From: Arachnia propionica
Lineage (GTDB): Bacteria; Actinomycetota; Actinomycetes; Propionibacteriales; Propionibacteriaceae
Direction: 5' to 3'
Length of the DNA stretch: 64,000 nt
NCBI RefSeq assembly: GCF_037055325.1
Contig: NZ_CP146373.1
Span: 744,001-808,000 of the forward strand
The notes under the pieces were generated by a model that saw only the letters and a list, made by a program, of their open reading frames with translations, did no database searches and was not told the origin of the DNA. Shown here one piece after another: positions 27,601 to 35,451 of this stretch; within the stretch, counting starts at the first letter, position 1, and every line of letters begins with the position of its first letter. Both the position numbers and the translations under genes were made by a program.

Positions 27601-28198
27601 GCTGCAGCTCCCCGATGAGATCCTGGAGTCGTTCCAGATTCGCCCTGGTGCCTTCCAGCTTGCGGACTGCTTTTTCCTTGCGTTTACGGTGTTTGAGCAC
27701 CCCGGCAGCCTCTTCGATGAATCCTCGGCGGGACTCGGGAGTGGCCTGAAGGATCGCGTCGAGCTGACCCTGACCGACGATCACATGCATCTCCCGCCCG
27801 ATACCGGAGTCGCTGAGCAGCTCCGTGACGTCCAGCAGACGGGAGGGAACACCGTTGATGGCGTACTCGGAGCCACCACTTCGGAACATAGTGCGGGTGA
27901 TCGTCACCTCCGAGTACTCGATGGGCAGTGCACCGTCGGAGTTGTCGATGGTCAGCTGTACCTCGGCGCGTCCCAGCGGAGCACGCCTCGAGGTGCCCGC
28001 GAAGATGACATCCTCCATTTTTCCGCCGCGTAAACTCTTGGCGCCCTGCTCCCCCATGACCCAGCTCAGGGCATCCACAACGTTAGATTTCCCGGAGCCG
28101 TTGGGACCGACGATGCAGGTAATGCCGGGTTCGAAGTTGAGGGTGGTGGCCGAGGCGAAGGACTTGAAGCCCCTGAGGATCAGCTGTTTGAGGTACAT
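24683..28198 (-). CDS. smc: Chromosome segregation protein SMC
   Basis: The core ATPase of the bacterial condensin, acting with ScpA and ScpB. 1,171 residues. Walker A GPNGSGKSNVVDALSWVMGE is at about 31-50. Long coiled coils (about 165-490 and 655-1000) flank a hinge (about 505-640, GLGAAAEAIVA). The C-terminal head has the signature LLSGGERSLVAVAFLVSLF and Walker B YILDEVEAALDD. ATG 28198 lies within the last codons of the GtrA-like gene (19-base overlap). The coding sequence is unbroken and of normal length. Confidence 0.97.
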   Translation of the reverse strand: MYLKQLILRGFKSFASATTLNFEPGITCIVGPNGSGKSNVVDALSWVMGEQGAKSLRGGKMEDVIFAGTSRRAPLGRAEVQLTIDNSDGALPIEYSEVTITRTMFRSGGSEYAINGVPSRLLDVTELLSDSGIGREMHVIVGQGQLDAILQATPESRRGFIEEAAGVLKHRKRKEKAVRKLEGTRANLERLQDLIGELQRQLKPLGRQAEAARRAAVIQAEQRDAKARLLADDLHAAREALAADLADEAAAAEAKKCAETEANAALAAEEAAEAELKKAAQDFDRCQERWYALAALKERVSSTISVATERMRHGDAQPAIDASGRDPDSLEAEAREIRRRETELADDIEQARSTLHDASGRRNEAETQHAEAEQAYAAALRAVADRREGLARLKGEAAAVRSRLEAEQEEQERLVARREEALARAQEAAEQYRQTENTLAGLGTDESNLDAMWEAANSSVIEHEAEVARLVEEGTRLAKDKAALVARVEALRLATRQRDGSTELLGRTGVLGRMGDLIQVAPGWEQAVATGLGAAAEAIVAASLDDALSAVAHLAAEDLGRSHVVVAGAEAGEATPLLELIAACQELTGALSRLLAGIVAVEDLPAAKQAIEENPSLIAVTRVGERVSRWLVEGGSTAKPSLLALKADLAETEEQMAQVAADSDRQRFALEAARAVLQRARAEEATALASLHESDAQFAAISDALGSYRQTQAAATREADRLTSAIEAARQGRVDHETRLAELEARLVAASGEEILEPDPTNRDELAVAARLARQTEMETRLQLRTIEEQARSLAGRAEGLLRAAAAERQSRARARARAEQFRREAAVGRAVYDAARRLFGMIENAMERATTSRDEAETRRRFAEAATVETRQASRAAGQRLEELMRGAHRDELVRIERRMRIEQLEEKSLAELGLEGDQLVAEYGPNQPVPVITRPDGTALGPEDEVPDPVAYVRAEQEKRLRRAERGLAALGRVNPLALEEFEALKTRHAFLAEQLADLKQTRADLLALIDDVDKRVQEVFEAAYHDVEHTFGEVFQRLFPGGEGKLLLTDPGNWLETGVDVEARPAGKQVKRLSLLSGGERSLVAVAFLVSLFIARPSPFYILDEVEAALDDANLGRLLGIYEELRQNSQLLVITHQKRTMEIADSLYGVTMRGDGISTVVSQRLQQP

Positions 28199-28773
28199 GC
28201 AGGCTGTTCCCCTTGTTTCCCGGAGGACTGACGGGCGGCCCGGAAGGTCCAGAACTTGTTCACCAAAAAGTTAACCGGGATGGTGCAGACGATGGAGATC
28301 AGATTGGCCCAGTACTGCCGACTCCGAAGGCCGGAGGAGCCGTCGAACACGGTGGCGGGCAGCGCAACCGGAGAGTGGGGGTGCATCAAGGCGGTGATGA
28401 TCACTTGTCCCACGACCAGAGCGACCAAACCGACGATCAGGAAAGGCCAGTATTCCCGGAACCATCCGGCCAGTTTGTGGGACTTGAAAGTCCACCAGCG
28501 GTTCAGCTGGAAGTTGAACAGGTTCGCCAGCAGGAACGCGATGGTAGCCATGACGTGGTACCAACGGATGTTGTACTCAGTGCCCGGGATGGCGAGCCAC
28601 ACGCCCTCCCCCTCGGGAACCCCCGCGCTGGCCCAGAGCAGTGGGAACAGTTTCCGGCAGGTGATGAGTATCCCCATGTTCACCAAGACCCCAAGGCCAC
28701 CGACGACCCCGAAGCGGACGAACTGCAACAGGGAATCTCTGTTGCTCCGAAGCAATTGACCGATCGCGTTCAT
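28180..28773 (-). CDS. GtrA family membrane protein
   Basis: A 197-residue protein with four predicted membrane helices (about 20-42, 72-95, 108-132, 152-178). The start LLQFVRFGVVGGLGVLVNMGIL and the motifs ANLFNFQLNRWWTF and NFLVNKFWTF are diagnostic of the GtrA/DPMS family, which is thought to move polyprenyl-linked sugars across the membrane for cell-wall or O-antigen glycosylation. No glycosyltransferase lies beside it. ATG 28773, 9 bases after mutM. Confidence 0.9.
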   Translation of the reverse strand: MNAIGQLLRSNRDSLLQFVRFGVVGGLGVLVNMGILITCRKLFPLLWASAGVPEGEGVWLAIPGTEYNIRWYHVMATIAFLLANLFNFQLNRWWTFKSHKLAGWFREYWPFLIVGLVALVVGQVIITALMHPHSPVALPATVFDGSSGLRSRQYWANLISIVCTIPVNFLVNKFWTFRAARQSSGKQGEQPACTSNS

Positions 28774-28782
28774 GCACCATCC

Positions 28783-29616
28783 TCACGACTTGGGCAGCCG
28801 CTGGCATCTCGGACACAGGAAGCTGCTTCGATTGGCGAATCGCCGGCGCACCACGGGTGTTGCACAGCGTCGGCACGGTTGGTCCTCGCGTCCATAGGCG
28901 TCGAGTCCACGTTCAAAATACCCCGATTCGCCATTGACATTGACATACAGTGAATCGAAGGATGTGCCGCCAGCGGTCAACGCCTCAGACATGACATCGC
29001 GGGCATGCCCCAGCAGTTCAACAGCACGGCTCTGGGTGAGGCCTTGTGTGGGGTGGTCGAAGTGCAGCTTCGCGCGCCACAGACTTTCATCAGCGTAGAT
29101 GTTGCCGATGCCGGAAACGAGCTTCTGATCGAGGATGGCGCGCTTAACCGTAGTTCGTCTTCCTCGTATCCGCTTGGCCACTACGACAGGATCAAACCGC
29201 GGATCGAAAGGGTCAAGAGCGATGTGTGGGACCGGACAGTGACCGCCTCGTGGCACGAACTCAAGTCCACCGAACATGCGCTGGTCGACGAAACGCAGCT
29301 GGGTACCATCATCAAGATCGAATAGGACACGCGTATTGCGTAACTGCGGATCGTGGGGTCGACTCACCCTGAACTGTCCGCTCATCCCCAAGTGAGCAAT
29401 CATGGCGTCATCACCCAGAACCAGCCAGAGATACTTACCACGGCGGGCAACAGCATCAATGCCACGCTTCATGAGGTCGGAGGCAAAACCCTCTGGACCA
29501 CCAAGGTGAGAACGTACGGGGCGGCGGTGCAGGACCGTAATCTTCTCGATGGTGCGCCCGACCACGTGTTTCTCCAACCCGCGGCGAACCACCTCGACCT
29601 CAGGAAGTTCAGGCAT
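28783..29616 (-). CDS. mutM: Formamidopyrimidine-DNA glycosylase
   Basis: Base-excision repair enzyme that removes 8-oxoguanine and formamidopyrimidines and nicks the abasic site. The 277 residues begin with catalytic P1-E2 after Met removal (PELPEVE), contain Lys in [11 protein letters not shown], the helix-two-turn-helix [13 protein letters not shown], and the C-terminal zinc finger with C-x2-C (PCRRCATPV) and C-x2-C (FLCPRCQ). ATG 29616 overlaps the rnc stop by 8 bases, suggesting coupled translation. Confidence 0.97.
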   Translation of the reverse strand: MPELPEVEVVRRGLEKHVVGRTIEKITVLHRRPVRSHLGGPEGFASDLMKRGIDAVARRGKYLWLVLGDDAMIAHLGMSGQFRVSRPHDPQLRNTRVLFDLDDGTQLRFVDQRMFGGLEFVPRGGHCPVPHIALDPFDPRFDPVVVAKRIRGRRTTVKRAILDQKLVSGIGNIYADESLWRAKLHFDHPTQGLTQSRAVELLGHARDVMSEALTAGGTSFDSLYVNVNGESGYFERGLDAYGREDQPCRRCATPVVRRRFANRSSFLCPRCQRLPKS

Positions 29617-30292
29617 CTAGAGACAGGTTTCGGTAGGCCTCGTGAGCGGCAAGTTGTTCAGCCCGCTTCTTGCTGGATGCCACCCCTGAGCCGATGGCTT
29701 TCCCATCAACCATGGCGGTTGCGGTAAAAACACGTTGATGGTCGGGCCCCTCACCGATGAGCGCATACCGGGGAGGCTCCAAACCGTTGTGGGCGCAGTA
29801 CTCCTGCAGAGCAGTCTTGTAGTCGGTGTAGTGCCCCTGCAACTCGCTGGAGGCGATTCGTTCATCGAGGAGTGCATGCACGAAACGAGAAGAAGCAACC
29901 GCCCCACAGGAGATATGAATAGCGCCGATCACGGCCTCCATCGTGTCAGCAAGGATGGAGGTCTTATCGGCTCCTGCGGTGTTGATTTCCCCCTGCCCCA
30001 GCCTGATCAACTCCCCCAAATGCAGCTCGCGCGCCACCTCGGCCAAGGCGTGGGAGCTGACCACTGAGGCACGCAACTTCGCCAGCTGGCCTTCTGCAAG
30101 GTTCGGGAAGGACGTGAAAATATGCTCGGTCACCACGATCTGCAGCACGGCGTCACCCAGGAATTCCAGCCTTTCGTTACTGGGGATACGTCCGTGCTCG
30201 AAAGCAAAACTGCGATGCGTAAAGGCAAGCTCAAACAGCTGGGCGTCCACCTGGACACCCAGCTCATCAAGGAGGGCAGTTAGCTTGTTCAG
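29609..30292 (-). CDS. rnc: Ribonuclease III (probable CTG start)
   Basis: Double-strand-specific RNase that processes rRNA precursors. The RNase III domain contains [21 protein letters not shown] and the second acidic pair in [12 protein letters not shown]; the dsRNA-binding domain occupies the last 70 residues ([38 protein letters not shown]). About 227 residues from CTG at 30292, which overlaps the rpmF stop as CTGA, the same geometry as the ATGA and GTGA overlaps nearby, and matches the usual N-terminus. ATG at 30349 would lie deep inside rpmF without a ribosome binding site; GTG at 30250 would lose the first helix. The start is therefore uncertain, the function is not. Confidence 0.93.
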   Translation of the reverse strand: MNKLTALLDELGVQVDAQLFELAFTHRSFAFEHGRIPSNERLEFLGDAVLQIVVTEHIFTSFPNLAEGQLAKLRASVVSSHALAEVARELHLGELIRLGQGEINTAGADKTSILADTMEAVIGAIHISCGAVASSRFVHALLDERIASSELQGHYTDYKTALQEYCAHNGLEPPRYALIGEGPDHQRVFTATAMVDGKAIGSGVASSKKRAEQLAAHEAYRNLSLDA

Positions 30293-30480
30293 GCCTCGAC
30301 GACCTGACGACGTTCGCCCTTGGGGCCGTACTGACCACAGGAAGGGCATGCGGTGTGGGACAGATGCGGTTCACGGCAGGCCGGATTCACGCAGGTGACT
30401 GTGGGGACGACGGAAGTCTTCCACTGCGCACGACGCGAACGGGTGTTGCTGCGCGACATCTTGCGCTTCGGAACGGCCAC
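30289..30480 (-). CDS. rpmF: 50S ribosomal protein L32 (bL32), zinc-binding type
   Basis: A 63-residue ribosomal protein: MAVPKRKMSRSNTRSRRAQW is the family start. Cys30, Cys35, Cys45 and Cys48 form the zinc-binding type. GTG 30480 is fixed by GAGGAG 6 bases upstream and by the conserved N-terminus. It lies after the DUF177 gene, the common DUF177-rpmF pair, and overlaps the likely rnc start. Confidence 0.95.
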   Translation of the reverse strand: MAVPKRKMSRSNTRSRRAQWKTSVVPTVTCVNPACREPHLSHTACPSCGQYGPKGERRQVVEA

Positions 30481-30562
30481 GATCTTCTCCTCGGACTTGT
30501 TACCCACCGGCTGACCCAGTCCCACACGGGGCTGCGCCGACCAGCGGCTCCCTTTTCTGGTC

Positions 30563-31111
30563 TCAGTTCTCGCCACCAAGATCAAACCCCGCCAGCTTTT
30601 CCCATCGCGGATCAACCTTCGCTTCATGCCCGTGGTCCGGGTCGTCGTTCAGGCTGCAACCGCATTCCTGGCACAGGCCGAGGCAGTTGGGATCACACAA
30701 GGGTGTGAACGGCAGCTCCAGTACCACAGCGTCACGCAGAGCCTCCTCAAGGTCGATGGCGTCATCAACGACGACGCTTTCGTCCTCATCCACCTCATTC
30801 CCGGGGTAGAAGTAGAGTTCCTGCAACTCAAAGGACTTCTCATCCTCTATCGGACTCAGGCATCGGGCGCACTCTCCGCGCACCTGCGCGTGAGCCGTTC
30901 CCGTGACCAGCACTCCTTCGATGACCGCCTCGAGTTTGAGGTCGAGACCAACTTCGGAGCCCTGTGGCACTGAAATCACGTCGTAGCCGAGATCGACCGG
31001 AGCCGGGACATCAACCTGAATTTCCTTCATCGCCCCTGGCCGCCGCCCCAGCTCCAAAACGTCGAAAACGTAAGGTGAGCGACGGTCCACATGGTGATGC
31101 ACGGAGTTCAT
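30563..31111 (-). CDS. DUF177 (YceD) family protein
   Basis: A 182-residue acidic protein co-located with rpmF in most bacteria; the family is linked to 23S rRNA or ribosome biogenesis. It shows the central Cys pair in GECARCLSPIED and the C-terminal cysteine motif LCDPNCLGLCQECGCSLND characteristic of DUF177. Between them is an acidic stretch (NEVDEDESVVVDDAIDLEEAL). The start ATG 31111 gives the typical N-terminus (MNSVHHHV...SPYVFDVLELG); ATG 31120 is an alternative. It is followed by rpmF after 82 bases. Confidence 0.9.
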   Translation of the reverse strand: MNSVHHHVDRRSPYVFDVLELGRRPGAMKEIQVDVPAPVDLGYDVISVPQGSEVGLDLKLEAVIEGVLVTGTAHAQVRGECARCLSPIEDEKSFELQELYFYPGNEVDEDESVVVDDAIDLEEALRDAVVLELPFTPLCDPNCLGLCQECGCSLNDDPDHGHEAKVDPRWEKLAGFDLGGEN

Positions 31112-31327
31112 GGCAGGCATTCCCTTCGTCCGATCGACCATGACCACGTCATGACCAAGGAGCAATCTTACAGAGCCGGAGAAGATTCACCAAACATCCC
31201 GACGGGAGTCGGGTGTTGCCTTCGAGAAAGCACGCGCAGCACTCACGCGAGATCCACACAACCAACGCCAGAACGCCTGCTAGTCTTAATGGAAGTTCGA
31301 CACCCGAAGTAACTGGCGGAAGAAATC

Positions 31328-31795
31328 ATGGATCTGCAAGGCATGCTGTTTGACTACGTGGACCGCTTCCGCTCTCTTCTGCCCCCGGGGGCCTGGCAAG
31401 GCCTCGCCCGAGACCTGGCCAAGAACGACGTCTTGACCCTGCTCTACCTTCATCGCACTCAGTCCTCGCGAATGAGCGATCTGGCCGCCTACCTGGACGC
31501 CCCCCTCAACACGGCGACAGGGGCGGTCACCCGGCTGCAGCAGCGCGGCCTGGTGGAGCGTCAGCACAGCCCGGACGACAAGCGGATCGTGTTGATCTCC
31601 CTGACCGCAGAGGGACGCAGGCTCATCACACAGGGCATCAAAGCCAGCGTCTCTCTGATCGGGCGTCTCTTCGAGGAGCTGACTCCCGAGGAGACCGAGG
31701 TGGTGCTACGGCTCATTGATCGAATCCCGGCTCTGCTGGCCGAATGCTCGGCGAATCGCAGACCCCGAACCGTCCGGCGCATCCCCATCGACTGA
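31328..31795 (+). CDS. MarR family transcriptional regulator
   Basis: A 155-residue winged-helix regulator. The DNA-binding part is seen in RMSDLAAYLDAPLNTATGAVTRL with the wing in GLVERQHSPDDKRIVLISLTAEGRRL, near residues 55-100. Helices on either side form the dimer interface. The effector is unknown. ATG 31328 follows GGCGGAAG. It is the first gene of a plus-strand group with two ArsA-like ATPases; a separate promoter with repeated elements lies just after it, which it may bind. Confidence 0.9.
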   Translation: MDLQGMLFDYVDRFRSLLPPGAWQGLARDLAKNDVLTLLYLHRTQSSRMSDLAAYLDAPLNTATGAVTRLQQRGLVERQHSPDDKRIVLISLTAEGRRLITQGIKASVSLIGRLFEELTPEETEVVLRLIDRIPALLAECSANRRPRTVRRIPID

Positions 31796-31804
31796 ACCCC
31801 GTCA

Positions 31805-31851
31805 TTGACCGCACAAAGCCACAACAAATAGTTCGATTTCCGAATAGTTCG
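31805..31851 (+). promoter_or_regulatory. Promoter and repeated operator-like sequence ahead of the ArsA pair
   Basis: TTGACC (31805-31810) and ATAGTT (31828-31833) are 17 bases apart. The direct repeat AATAGTTCG occurs at 31827-31835 and 31843-31851, and TTCG-CGAA inverted repeats nest between (31832-31844 and 31841-31851). The overlap with the -10 suggests repression, the MarR product being the obvious candidate. Confidence 0.55.
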
Positions 31852-31869
31852 CATAGAGAAGGAGTTACC

Positions 31870-33039
31870 ATGGAGCGAATGATCCTGCTGACCGGGAAAG
31901 GAGGTGTCGGCAAAACATCACTAGCAGCCGCCCACGCCGTCGCCTCAGCTGGGAGCGGAAAACGCACGCTTCTGGCGAGCATGGATGCCGCCCACAACCT
32001 CTCTGACCTGTTCGATTGCCCCCCGGCACCCGAACCAACCGAGGTGGCCCCAAACCTGGAGATCACCGAGGTGGATGCGGGGCGCGTCGCCGAGGAGGAG
32101 TTCACCGACATCACCGCCGCTCTATCCACCCTCATCTCCCGGGGCGACGATGACCAAGTGCTGGACCTTCCCGGTTTCGATCCACTGTTCTTCCTACTGC
32201 GGGTCCACCAGCTGGCCCACACCGGCGACTACGACCGCATCATCTTGGATCTGGCCCCCACCGGTGAGACCCTGTCGCTGCTCCAGTTCCCGGAGCTGCT
32301 CACCTGGTGGATGGAACGGATCTTCCCGGTGCAGAAGCTCGCGGTCAGGGTGCTGCGCCCCGTGGCCAAGGGAGTATGGCGAATCGAACTTCCCAACGCC
32401 GCCGCCATGAATGACATCGAACGGCTCTTCCAGCGCCTCCAGGAGATCCAGGCGTTGTTAAAGGATTCCTCCATCACGTCGGTGCGTCTGGTCACCCTTC
32501 CAGAACGGATGGTGATCGAGGAGACCCGTCGCAGCTACCTCTATCTCAACCTGTTCGGTTACAGCGTCGACCACGTCTTCGTCAGCGGGCTGTACCCCAC
32601 CGGGGAGGTGGGTGCGTTCTTCAGCACCTGGGTGGAGCATCAGCGGCAGCATCTGGCCGAGATCCGCTCGTCATTCGCTCATCTCCCCATCACTGAAGTG
32701 CCACGATTCCGTAAGGATCTCGTCGGCCAGGGCGACGTGGCCCGCCTGGCCGAGGTAGCCATCGACGCCCACGCCTTCGACGTCGTATCGGACCTGGCCC
32801 ACGAGCGCTACGTCAATGCCGACGACGGCTACGACCTCCAACTCCCGGCGCCGGGAACCACCACCGAGGAGATCGACCTCAAACTGACCGCCACCGACCT
32901 CGCGGTTCGCATCGGCAACTTCCAGCGCAACATCCCCTTGCCCAGCACCCTGCTGGGCCACGACGTCGCCGGAGCGAAACTCCGCGACGACATCCTGACC
33001 ATCCGCTTCCGCCCCACCCCACAGGAGGTCCCGTCATGA
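31870..33039 (+). CDS. ArsA/Get3-like ATPase with HSP20-like C-terminal domain (first of pair)
   Basis: A 389-residue P-loop ATPase. The deviant Walker A LTGKGGVGKTSLAA (signature Lys) is at 7-20, the A' region near ILDLAPTGETLSLLQFPELL, and ArsA-type switch segments follow. The last 80 residues (IDLKLTATDLAVRIGNFQRNIPLP, LLGHDVAGAKLRDDILTIRF) fit the alpha-crystallin/HSP20-like domain found on actinobacterial ArsA proteins. No Cys triad for arsenite is visible, so arsenic extrusion is unlikely. AAGGAG stands 5 bases before ATG 31870. Its stop overlaps the next gene (ATGA). The two ATPases of this operon probably act as a pair. Confidence 0.88.
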   Translation: MERMILLTGKGGVGKTSLAAAHAVASAGSGKRTLLASMDAAHNLSDLFDCPPAPEPTEVAPNLEITEVDAGRVAEEEFTDITAALSTLISRGDDDQVLDLPGFDPLFFLLRVHQLAHTGDYDRIILDLAPTGETLSLLQFPELLTWWMERIFPVQKLAVRVLRPVAKGVWRIELPNAAAMNDIERLFQRLQEIQALLKDSSITSVRLVTLPERMVIEETRRSYLYLNLFGYSVDHVFVSGLYPTGEVGAFFSTWVEHQRQHLAEIRSSFAHLPITEVPRFRKDLVGQGDVARLAEVAIDAHAFDVVSDLAHERYVNADDGYDLQLPAPGTTTEEIDLKLTATDLAVRIGNFQRNIPLPSTLLGHDVAGAKLRDDILTIRFRPTPQEVPS

Positions 33040-33251
33040 ACCGTGAATTCATTCGTCATCTGCTGCACGCCCGTCGCCATCTCCGCGAGGCAGCCCTGAG
33101 CCTGGTCCCACCAGCCCCCAGGAAACGGCTCCGCACCATCGACCGCGAATGGCGAGCGCTGATAGTCGAGTGCCTGTCTGAGAACCCAACCAAGCCTGCC
33201 AAGGAACCGACCGGCCCGTCGGAACCCAGGCGGATAGACATCGAGGAGTGA
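33036..33251 (+). CDS. Small basic protein between two ArsA-like ATPases
   Basis: Unrecognised 71-residue protein. The N-terminal 45 residues are basic and helical (REFIRHLLHARRHLREAALSLVPP, with R/H every 3-4 positions), the tail is Pro/Glu-rich (NPTKPAKEPTGPSEPRRIDIEE). No signal peptide, Cys or membrane helix. Its ATG overlaps the previous stop by 4 bases and its own end provides the GAGGAG ribosome binding site of the next gene, so it is certainly translated in the same operon if real. An adaptor joining the two ATPases is a guess. Confidence 0.65.
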   Translation: MNREFIRHLLHARRHLREAALSLVPPAPRKRLRTIDREWRALIVECLSENPTKPAKEPTGPSEPRRIDIEE

Positions 33252-33253
33252 GC

Positions 33254-34414
33254 ATGCGGATCATCCTGTACACCGGCAAAGGCGGGGTCGGCAAGACCAC
33301 CGTCGCCGCCGCCACGGCCTTGCACCTGGCGGCTCAGGGAAACCGGGTCCTGGTGATGAGCACCGACCCAGCACATTCGCTGGGGGACGCGCTGAGCCTG
33401 TCACTCACCAGCGAACCGATCCGCGTCGCCCCCGGCCTGGATGCCTTGGAAATCGACACTCTGGTGGAGAACGACCGGACGTGGGCGGGTCTGCGCAACT
33501 ATCTGGCGCGTCTCATGACTCGGGAGGGCGAGGTGACGCTCGCCACCCAAGAGGCTCTGTTGTTGCCCGGATTGGGCGAGTTGTTCAGTCTGCTGCGAGT
33601 CCTCGATCATGCTTCCTCCGGGCGCTACGACGTCCTGGTGGTGGACTGCGCACCGACCGGCGAAACCCTGTCGCTGCTGAAATATCCGGAACGTCTCGAC
33701 CAGCTGTTCCGCACCGCGCTTCCAACGAAGCGGGCGCTGGTTCGGATCCTCGGCAAACCGTTCGAGCGGTTGACCCGGATCCCGATGCCCGAGGATCGTC
33801 TCTTCGACGACGTGCTCGGGTTGCTGGACAGGCTCAAGCGGCTGGGCGACCTGCTCCACGACGGGGAGATCACCACCCTCAGGCTGGTCGCCACCCCGGA
33901 GCACGTGGTCATCGCCGAGACTCGGCGCGCCCACACCTGGTTGACGATGTACGGCTTCGTCGTCGACGCCGTGGTGCTCAACCGCATCTATCCTGCCTCG
34001 GCTCTTGGGGGCTACTTCGAGCCGTGGGCCACGGCGCAGGCCACAGGCATCCAGCGGATCGAGGAGAGCTTCGCGCACCTGCCGATCCACCGTCTCCCGC
34101 TCCAGGAGCAGGAAATCATCGGGCTGGAGGCTCTCGGTGAGCTGGCCCGGACGATGTATGGCGGCGACGACCCGGCGGCGGTCAACTACCGGGGTGATTA
34201 CCTGCGCGTCACTCGCAGCGATGGCTGCCTGCGGCTCCACATCAGCCTGCCTCACGCGGATCGGTCCGAACTCAACCTCTGCCAGGACGGCGATGATCTG
34301 CTGCTCACGCACCGGAACGAACATCGTCGGATCGCGATGCCGGCCTCGTTACACGGTCGCCAGGTCACCGGCGCCAGATTCCTCCACGACGAACTGGTCC
34401 TCACGATGACCTGA
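33254..34414 (+). CDS. ArsA/Get3-like ATPase with HSP20-like C-terminal domain (second of pair)
   Basis: A 386-residue paralogue of the preceding ATPase. Deviant Walker A YTGKGGVGKTTVAAAT is at 6-21; MSTDPAHSLGDAL (switch I-like) and VVDCAPTGETLSLLKYPERL follow. The C-terminal 75 residues (GDYLRVTRSDGCLRLHISLPHADRSEL, LHGRQVTGARFLHDELVLTM) form an HSP20-like domain. The start ATG 33254 is set by GAGGAG 5 bases upstream. The pair could form a heterodimer, as proposed for actinobacterial double ArsA operons; the client is unknown. Confidence 0.88.
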   Translation: MRIILYTGKGGVGKTTVAAATALHLAAQGNRVLVMSTDPAHSLGDALSLSLTSEPIRVAPGLDALEIDTLVENDRTWAGLRNYLARLMTREGEVTLATQEALLLPGLGELFSLLRVLDHASSGRYDVLVVDCAPTGETLSLLKYPERLDQLFRTALPTKRALVRILGKPFERLTRIPMPEDRLFDDVLGLLDRLKRLGDLLHDGEITTLRLVATPEHVVIAETRRAHTWLTMYGFVVDAVVLNRIYPASALGGYFEPWATAQATGIQRIEESFAHLPIHRLPLQEQEIIGLEALGELARTMYGGDDPAAVNYRGDYLRVTRSDGCLRLHISLPHADRSELNLCQDGDDLLLTHRNEHRRIAMPASLHGRQVTGARFLHDELVLTMT

Positions 34415-34530
34415 CCCCTCCCCGGTCGCTAGACCGAAGTTGAGTGAGATCAATTCTCGTTTCTGGCTTGGTACTCTTTTTGGTAAAGAGTTTATGATCT
34501 TTGTTGAAGAATCTGCCCAGGAGACCTTAC

Positions 34531-34951
34531 CTCCCCTCGCTCCGGGGCCACCGGCCCTGCCGGGTGCAGCGCATCAACCAGAACCCCGAGGTCAGCGTCA
34601 ATCCCCGCTGGCGGATGGGCCCGCATCCTGACTGAGTGCTGGCCCGTCGACGAGGACACCAAACGTCAGCTGGGAATCGAAGATGCCTGGTTGGGTCGTT
34701 TCCCGAGTGAACTCAGCGGGGGCGAGCTGTAGCGTTTCTGCATAGCACGGGTGCTGTACCCCGAGCTCCGCTACCTGATCGCCGACGAGATAACGACGGT
34801 GCTGGATCCCCTGACCCAGGCGCAGATCTGGACCGAGTTGACGGGGCTGACCCGGGACCGGGGCATCGGGCTGCTCATGGTCACTCACAATCCGGCACTG
34901 GTGTCCCGGTTGTGCGATGACGCCATCCACCTGGACCGCCTGAACCCTTGA
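34531..34951 (+). pseudogene. Degraded oligopeptide-type ABC ATPase (DppF/OppF-like) remnant
   Basis: Reading two frames together recovers the last ~140 residues of a dipeptide-family ABC ATPase: RVQRINQNPEVSVNPRWRM in one frame, then ILTECWPVDEDTK, LGRFPSELSGGEL, FCIARVLYPELRYLIADEITTVLD and the switch His in MVTHNPALVSRL in another. One frameshift lies near 34615-34625. An in-frame TAG at 34730-34732 replaces the Gln of the C-loop (LSGGEL-stop-R). The Walker A half is absent; the sequence before it (34415-34510) is AT-rich and non-coding. No permease genes are near. Confidence 0.8.
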
Positions 34952-34971
34952 GAACGAGGGGCCGGGCGGGG

Positions 34972-35451
34972 CTACCGCGCATCCCACAGCCGGGCGGCGG
35001 CCTCGGCCACGCACGGCGGCACGTGGGGTGAGACGTCGCCGCCGAGTTTGATCACCTCCCGGGTGATGGTGCTGGAGAGGGTGACGTGCTGGGCCGCCGC
35101 TGGCAACAGGACCGTCTCCAGGCCCGTCAGCGAATGGTTCATGTTGGCCAGCTGAAGCTCGAAGTCGAAATCGGCGCCGAATCTCAGACCCTTGACCACG
35201 GTGGTTATGCCGTGTTTCCTCGCAAAATCGACCAGCAACCCGTCCATCTCCTCGACAGTGACACCATCGAGATGGGCGGTGGCCTCCCGAACCAGGCCGA
35301 CGCGCTGCTCCCCAAACAGGTAACCGGCCTTCAGGCTGTTGCATCCCACGGCCACCAGCACATCCCCGAACAGGTCACGGGCTCGGGTAATGATGTTCAG
35401 GTGGCCGTTGGTGATGGGGTCGAAGGAGCCGGGGCACAGCACCTTGGTCAT
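34972..35451 (-). CDS. coaD: Phosphopantetheine adenylyltransferase
   Basis: Catalyses the ATP-dependent conversion of 4'-phosphopantetheine to dephospho-CoA, the penultimate step of CoA synthesis. 159 residues with the nucleotidyltransferase motif PGSFDPITNGHLNII (H/IxGH) at 7-21, KGLRFGADFDFELQLANMN, and the C-terminal TLSSTITREVIKLGGDVSPHVP. ATG 35451 overlaps the rsmD stop by 4 bases (ATGA), the standard rsmD-coaD arrangement. Confidence 0.97.
   Translation of the reverse strand: MTKVLCPGSFDPITNGHLNIITRARDLFGDVLVAVGCNSLKAGYLFGEQRVGLVREATAHLDGVTVEEMDGLLVDFARKHGITTVVKGLRFGADFDFELQLANMNHSLTGLETVLLPAAAQHVTLSSTITREVIKLGGDVSPHVPPCVAEAAARLWDAR

Noticed and set aside
31870-34414. Arsenic resistance operon
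   Set aside because: No ArsB/ArsR/ArsC gene is present and the ATPases lack the metal-binding cysteines of true ArsA; the regulator is MarR type.
34440-34510. AT-rich stretch considered as an insertion sequence end
   Set aside because: No inverted terminal repeats, target duplication or transposase remnant can be seen.
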